Notes under the pieces: model-generated | Seen by the model: only the letters and a program-made list of their open reading frames with translations | Told to the model about the DNA's origin: nothing | Database searches by the model: none | Made by a program: the position numbers and the translations under genes | In this document: one piece after another, positions 5,636 through 7,896 of the stretch | Layout of the letters: each line of letters opens with the position of its first letter | How positions within the stretch are numbered: the stretch's first letter is position 1 | Origin: a bacterium | GTDB lineage: Bacteria > Margulisbacteria > Marinamargulisbacteria > SXXA01 | Assembly (NCBI GenBank): GCA_010027915.1 | Contig: RGUG01000051.1 | Location: 1-7,896, forward strand | DNA length: 7,896 bases | Reading direction: 5' to 3'

Positions 5636-7645
5636 TTAAAAGAAATATTTTTTGCGCGGCTGTTGATGGGTTGCCAATGGGGTTGGCACCATCCACTTTC
5701 GATTCTGTGCCGTCGATTCTTTTAAGACCATCCGATCCGTATACGCATCCAACAACCCATCGGCGGCTAAAAACCGAGAGGTTTCGGTGAATGTCACCCC
5801 GGACTGACGCGAGGCACCCAGCATGTCCAACTGGGGTTTAATGATCATTAACTGCCGCTTGGCACGGGTAAGGGCCACATACAATAACCGACGCTCTTCT
5901 TCTAAAGACGCCTCATCTTGACCGGATTGCACACTGGGCAACACCCCATCTACCATTGACAATAAAAACACTACTTTCCATTCGAGTCCCTTGGCGGAAT
6001 GAATCGTACTGATCGTCAATCGCTCATCTGACACCTCACCCCCGTCTCTGCTTTTGCTGCTATCCGGTGGGTCCAGTGACATGTCGCTTAAAAAATCACT
6101 CAGTCGATGATAGCGTGCTGCAATGGGACGCAAGGAATCTAAATCCGTCATTCGACGGGCATGGTCGTCATAGCACACCTGAAACAACGGCAAATAAACC
6201 GATAACACCGCATTGACCGCCTCTAATGGGCTGGCCCACTGAGGTGCCGATGCCAACAATCGGATAAGGGTTTCCAAATCGGGGGCATATGATTTCTTTT
6301 TCCATCCATCCCATTGAATGGTGCCTTGCGCGGACAAATGAGATAACAACGTGGCGACCGCCTTGGGCCCTACCCCTTCAATCAGGGATAACACCCGACC
6401 CCAACTGAGTTCATCCCGTGGGTTTTGCATGAGCCGAAGGTAGGCCAATACATCTTTGATATGGGCCGTTTCAATAAACTTAAAACCGCCAAATTTTTGA
6501 AATGGAATCCCCGCCGTATTCAACGTAATTTCCAAATCATTGGCATTAAACCCATTGCGTACCAATACGGCCATGTCGTTGAGTGAGACCCCTTCTTCGA
6601 TTAACGCCAACACACGGTTCTTGACCACCATACTTTGGGTGCGATCATCCGGCACGTCAATAAACAATGGTCGGCTACCCCCTTCGGTTGTGGTGAACAA
6701 CACCTTGGCAAATTGACTTTGTTTGGCCTGGCTAATCACCGCATTGGTAAGGTCCAATATGGGCTGGGTTGAACGATAATTTTGGTCCAGTGTCACCACT
6801 TGGGTGCCCGGAAACTGCTGGGGAAACCCCAATATATTTTGGATATCTGCCCCACGGAATCCATAAATACTTTGGGCATCATCTCCCACCGCCATGATGT
6901 TGCCGTGACGACCCAATGCCCTCACAATATCGCCTTGAATGTGATTGGTATCTTGGTATTCATCGATCATCACATAGCGATATTGGTCATTGAGTTGCTC
7001 GGCAATGGATTCAATGCTCAAAATGGACCTAAAAAACAACAGCAAATCGTCATAATCCATCACTTGGGCTGTTTGCTTGCGATCGGTGTACGACTCGGCA
7101 ATCAATCGAATATCGGCCACATAGTCGCTAAAAACAGGGTATTCTGATCGCACAATATCGTCCAATGAGTGCCCAGTGTTGATGGCTTTACTGATCATGT
7201 TGCCAATGGTCCCTTTTTTGGGGAATCGTTTTTCAGTGCGTGCCACCACCCCCGATCGTACCACCCCAATGAAATCATCGGCATCCGATCGGTCTAGGAT
7301 GGTAAACGCCGGGTCAAATCCGATGCTGGGTGCAAATACCCTGAGCAACATATTGGCCACACTGTGAAACGTACCCCCCGCAATCGACAAGCACGCATCC
7401 CCCCCAATGGCCATGGCACGATGCATCATGTCTTGGGCCGATTTTTTGGTAAAGGTTAACAACAAAATCTGACGGGGATCTATCCCTTCTGAAACCAAGT
7501 AAGCAACCCGCGATACCAAGGTGTTGGTTTTACCAGACCCTGCCCCTGCCACCACCAACATGGGACCATGTCGATGGGTGGCAGCCTGAAGCTGAGCTGG
7601 ATTTAAGGCCGATAAAAACGAATCAACCCGTCCCAATTGGATCAT
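5636..7645 (-). CDS. UvrD/Rep-family (superfamily 1A) ATP-dependent DNA helicase
   Basis: The 669-residue product has the complete SF1A motif set. These are the Q motif LNPAQ (14-18), Walker A AGAGSGKT (33-40, K39), motif Ia LLLTFTKKSA (61-70), Ib GTFHSVA (91-97), motif II DEYQD (228-232), motif III VGDDAQSIYGFRG (253-265), motif IV QNYRST (288-293), motif V ISTIHSAKGLEW (545-556) and motif VI RRLLYVALTRAKRQL (585-599, R594). Such enzymes move 3' to 5' on single-stranded DNA, powered by ATP, in excision repair, restart of stalled forks or removal of bound proteins. The length is a little under that of UvrD or PcrA (about 720-740), and the C-terminus is short, so I do not choose between those names. 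The ATG at 7645 overlaps the stop of the upstream DsbD-like gene (ATGA), which suggests translational coupling. Only a weak AGG precedes the start. All catalytic motifs look intact. Confidence 0.95.
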   Translation of the reverse strand: MIQLGRVDSFLSALNPAQLQAATHRHGPMLVVAGAGSGKTNTLVSRVAYLVSEGIDPRQILLLTFTKKSAQDMMHRAMAIGGDACLSIAGGTFHSVANMLLRVFAPSIGFDPAFTILDRSDADDFIGVVRSGVVARTEKRFPKKGTIGNMISKAINTGHSLDDIVRSEYPVFSDYVADIRLIAESYTDRKQTAQVMDYDDLLLFFRSILSIESIAEQLNDQYRYVMIDEYQDTNHIQGDIVRALGRHGNIMAVGDDAQSIYGFRGADIQNILGFPQQFPGTQVVTLDQNYRSTQPILDLTNAVISQAKQSQFAKVLFTTTEGGSRPLFIDVPDDRTQSMVVKNRVLALIEEGVSLNDMAVLVRNGFNANDLEITLNTAGIPFQKFGGFKFIETAHIKDVLAYLRLMQNPRDELSWGRVLSLIEGVGPKAVATLLSHLSAQGTIQWDGWKKKSYAPDLETLIRLLASAPQWASPLEAVNAVLSVYLPLFQVCYDDHARRMTDLDSLRPIAARYHRLSDFLSDMSLDPPDSSKSRDGGEVSDERLTISTIHSAKGLEWKVVFLLSMVDGVLPSVQSGQDEASLEEERRLLYVALTRAKRQLMIIKPQLDMLGASRQSGVTFTETSRFLAADGLLDAYTDRMVLKESTAQNRKWMVPTPLATHQQPRKKYFF

Positions 7646-7896
7646 GGCCTGACATCCGACGACCGGCGTTTCAAGGGGGCCTGCTGTAAATAGGTCATCA
7701 GCTGGCTTGGGGTCATGACACTGGGCAATACCACCGGTGCCACATCAGGAGAAGCCCACCACACCATGGTGGGAACACTTTGTCGGCCGACACGCTGTAA
7801 GGCGGCTCCCACCAAAGGATCGGCGTGGGTCCAATCGGCGATCACCCATCGTATTCCCCGTTCTTGAATGGTCGCTATTACGCCCGGATGAGTAAA
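7642..7896 (-). CDS. DsbD-type protein-disulfide reductase, C-terminal fragment (5' end off window)
   Basis: The frame is open to the right edge, giving 84 visible residues starting FTHPGVIATIQERGIRWVIA, and ends at TGA (7644-7642). The part IADWTHADPLVGAALQ, then VGRQSVPTMVWW, then VVLPSVMTPSQLM matches the last portion of the thioredoxin-like gamma domain of DsbD/ScsB-type proteins. Their typical pattern is aDWT..dp.i...L...GR.GVP followed by LP..LT. The Pro in SVPT would be the cis-Pro beside the active site. The CXXC pair and the membrane domain would lie beyond the window. DsbD carries electrons from cytoplasmic thioredoxin across the inner membrane to periplasmic disulfide isomerases or cytochrome c maturation proteins. 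A GTG at 7845 could be mistaken for a start, but conserved sequence continues before it. A stand-alone thioredoxin-like protein or a different CcdA fusion is possible. Confidence 0.7.
   Translation of the reverse strand, partial: FTHPGVIATIQERGIRWVIADWTHADPLVGAALQRVGRQSVPTMVWWASPDVAPVVLPSVMTPSQLMTYLQQAPLKRRSSDVRP

Noticed and set aside
5606..5725. A 39-residue plus-strand frame starting directly after the stop of the small gene (TAAATG)
   Set aside because: Most of it is antisense to the 3' end of the helicase gene. It has no ribosome binding site of its own beyond possible coupling, and its composition looks incidental.
6782..7367. Plus-strand open frames within the helicase gene (6782-7147 and 7176-7367)
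   Set aside because: They are antisense to the conserved helicase domain, and their translations show no independent features.

Overview
The window holds six protein genes, five on the minus strand and one small one on the plus strand, with a short repeat-bearing flank at the left edge. It looks like the chromosome of a diderm bacterium with a standard genetic code and middling base composition. The DsbD-type thiol-disulfide domain and an exported protein combining a beta-rich N-terminal half with an SLH-like C-terminal half suggest an outer membrane attached to the cell wall through SLH domains. That design is known in Cyanobacteriota and relatives, Negativicutes and Deinococcota. This placement is inference and I do not claim a species.

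Reading in the direction of transcription (right to left): the 3' end of a DsbD-like gene (7896-7642) overlaps by 4 bases a complete UvrD/Rep-type DNA helicase (7645-5636). Next comes a short region with a 54-residue plus-strand gene (5441-5605) that runs toward the helicase and diverges from the next minus-strand gene. The 145 bases between the divergent starts (5297-5440) carry two inverted repeats. Then follow three closely spaced genes: the exported beta-rich/SLH-like protein (5296-4250), an 826-residue protein with class I terpene synthase signatures (4189-1709), and a polytopic membrane protein ending in a SpoIIE/RsbU-type PP2C domain (1706-231). Positions 1-230 contain no gene I can support, but hold a 35-base direct repeat at a 105-base period and a hairpin.

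The three-gene group is the most interesting part. The 826-residue protein carries WNCLLDDLADN and, 223 residues later, NNYGSYERELKAGDLTNLI. The second stretch lines up without gaps with the NSE/DTE metal-binding helix of bacterial terpene cyclases, including the following GD..NL. The protein is much larger than a normal cyclase, starts with a hydrophobic hairpin and an acidic linker, and ends in about 200 residues I cannot assign. The PP2C domain downstream keeps the family scaffold but appears to have lost its metal-binding acidic residues, so it is probably a pseudophosphatase. An SLH-like envelope protein, a membrane-tethered terpene synthase-like protein and a membrane pseudophosphatase together form a combination I do not recognise. 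All functional links between them are inference from gene order.
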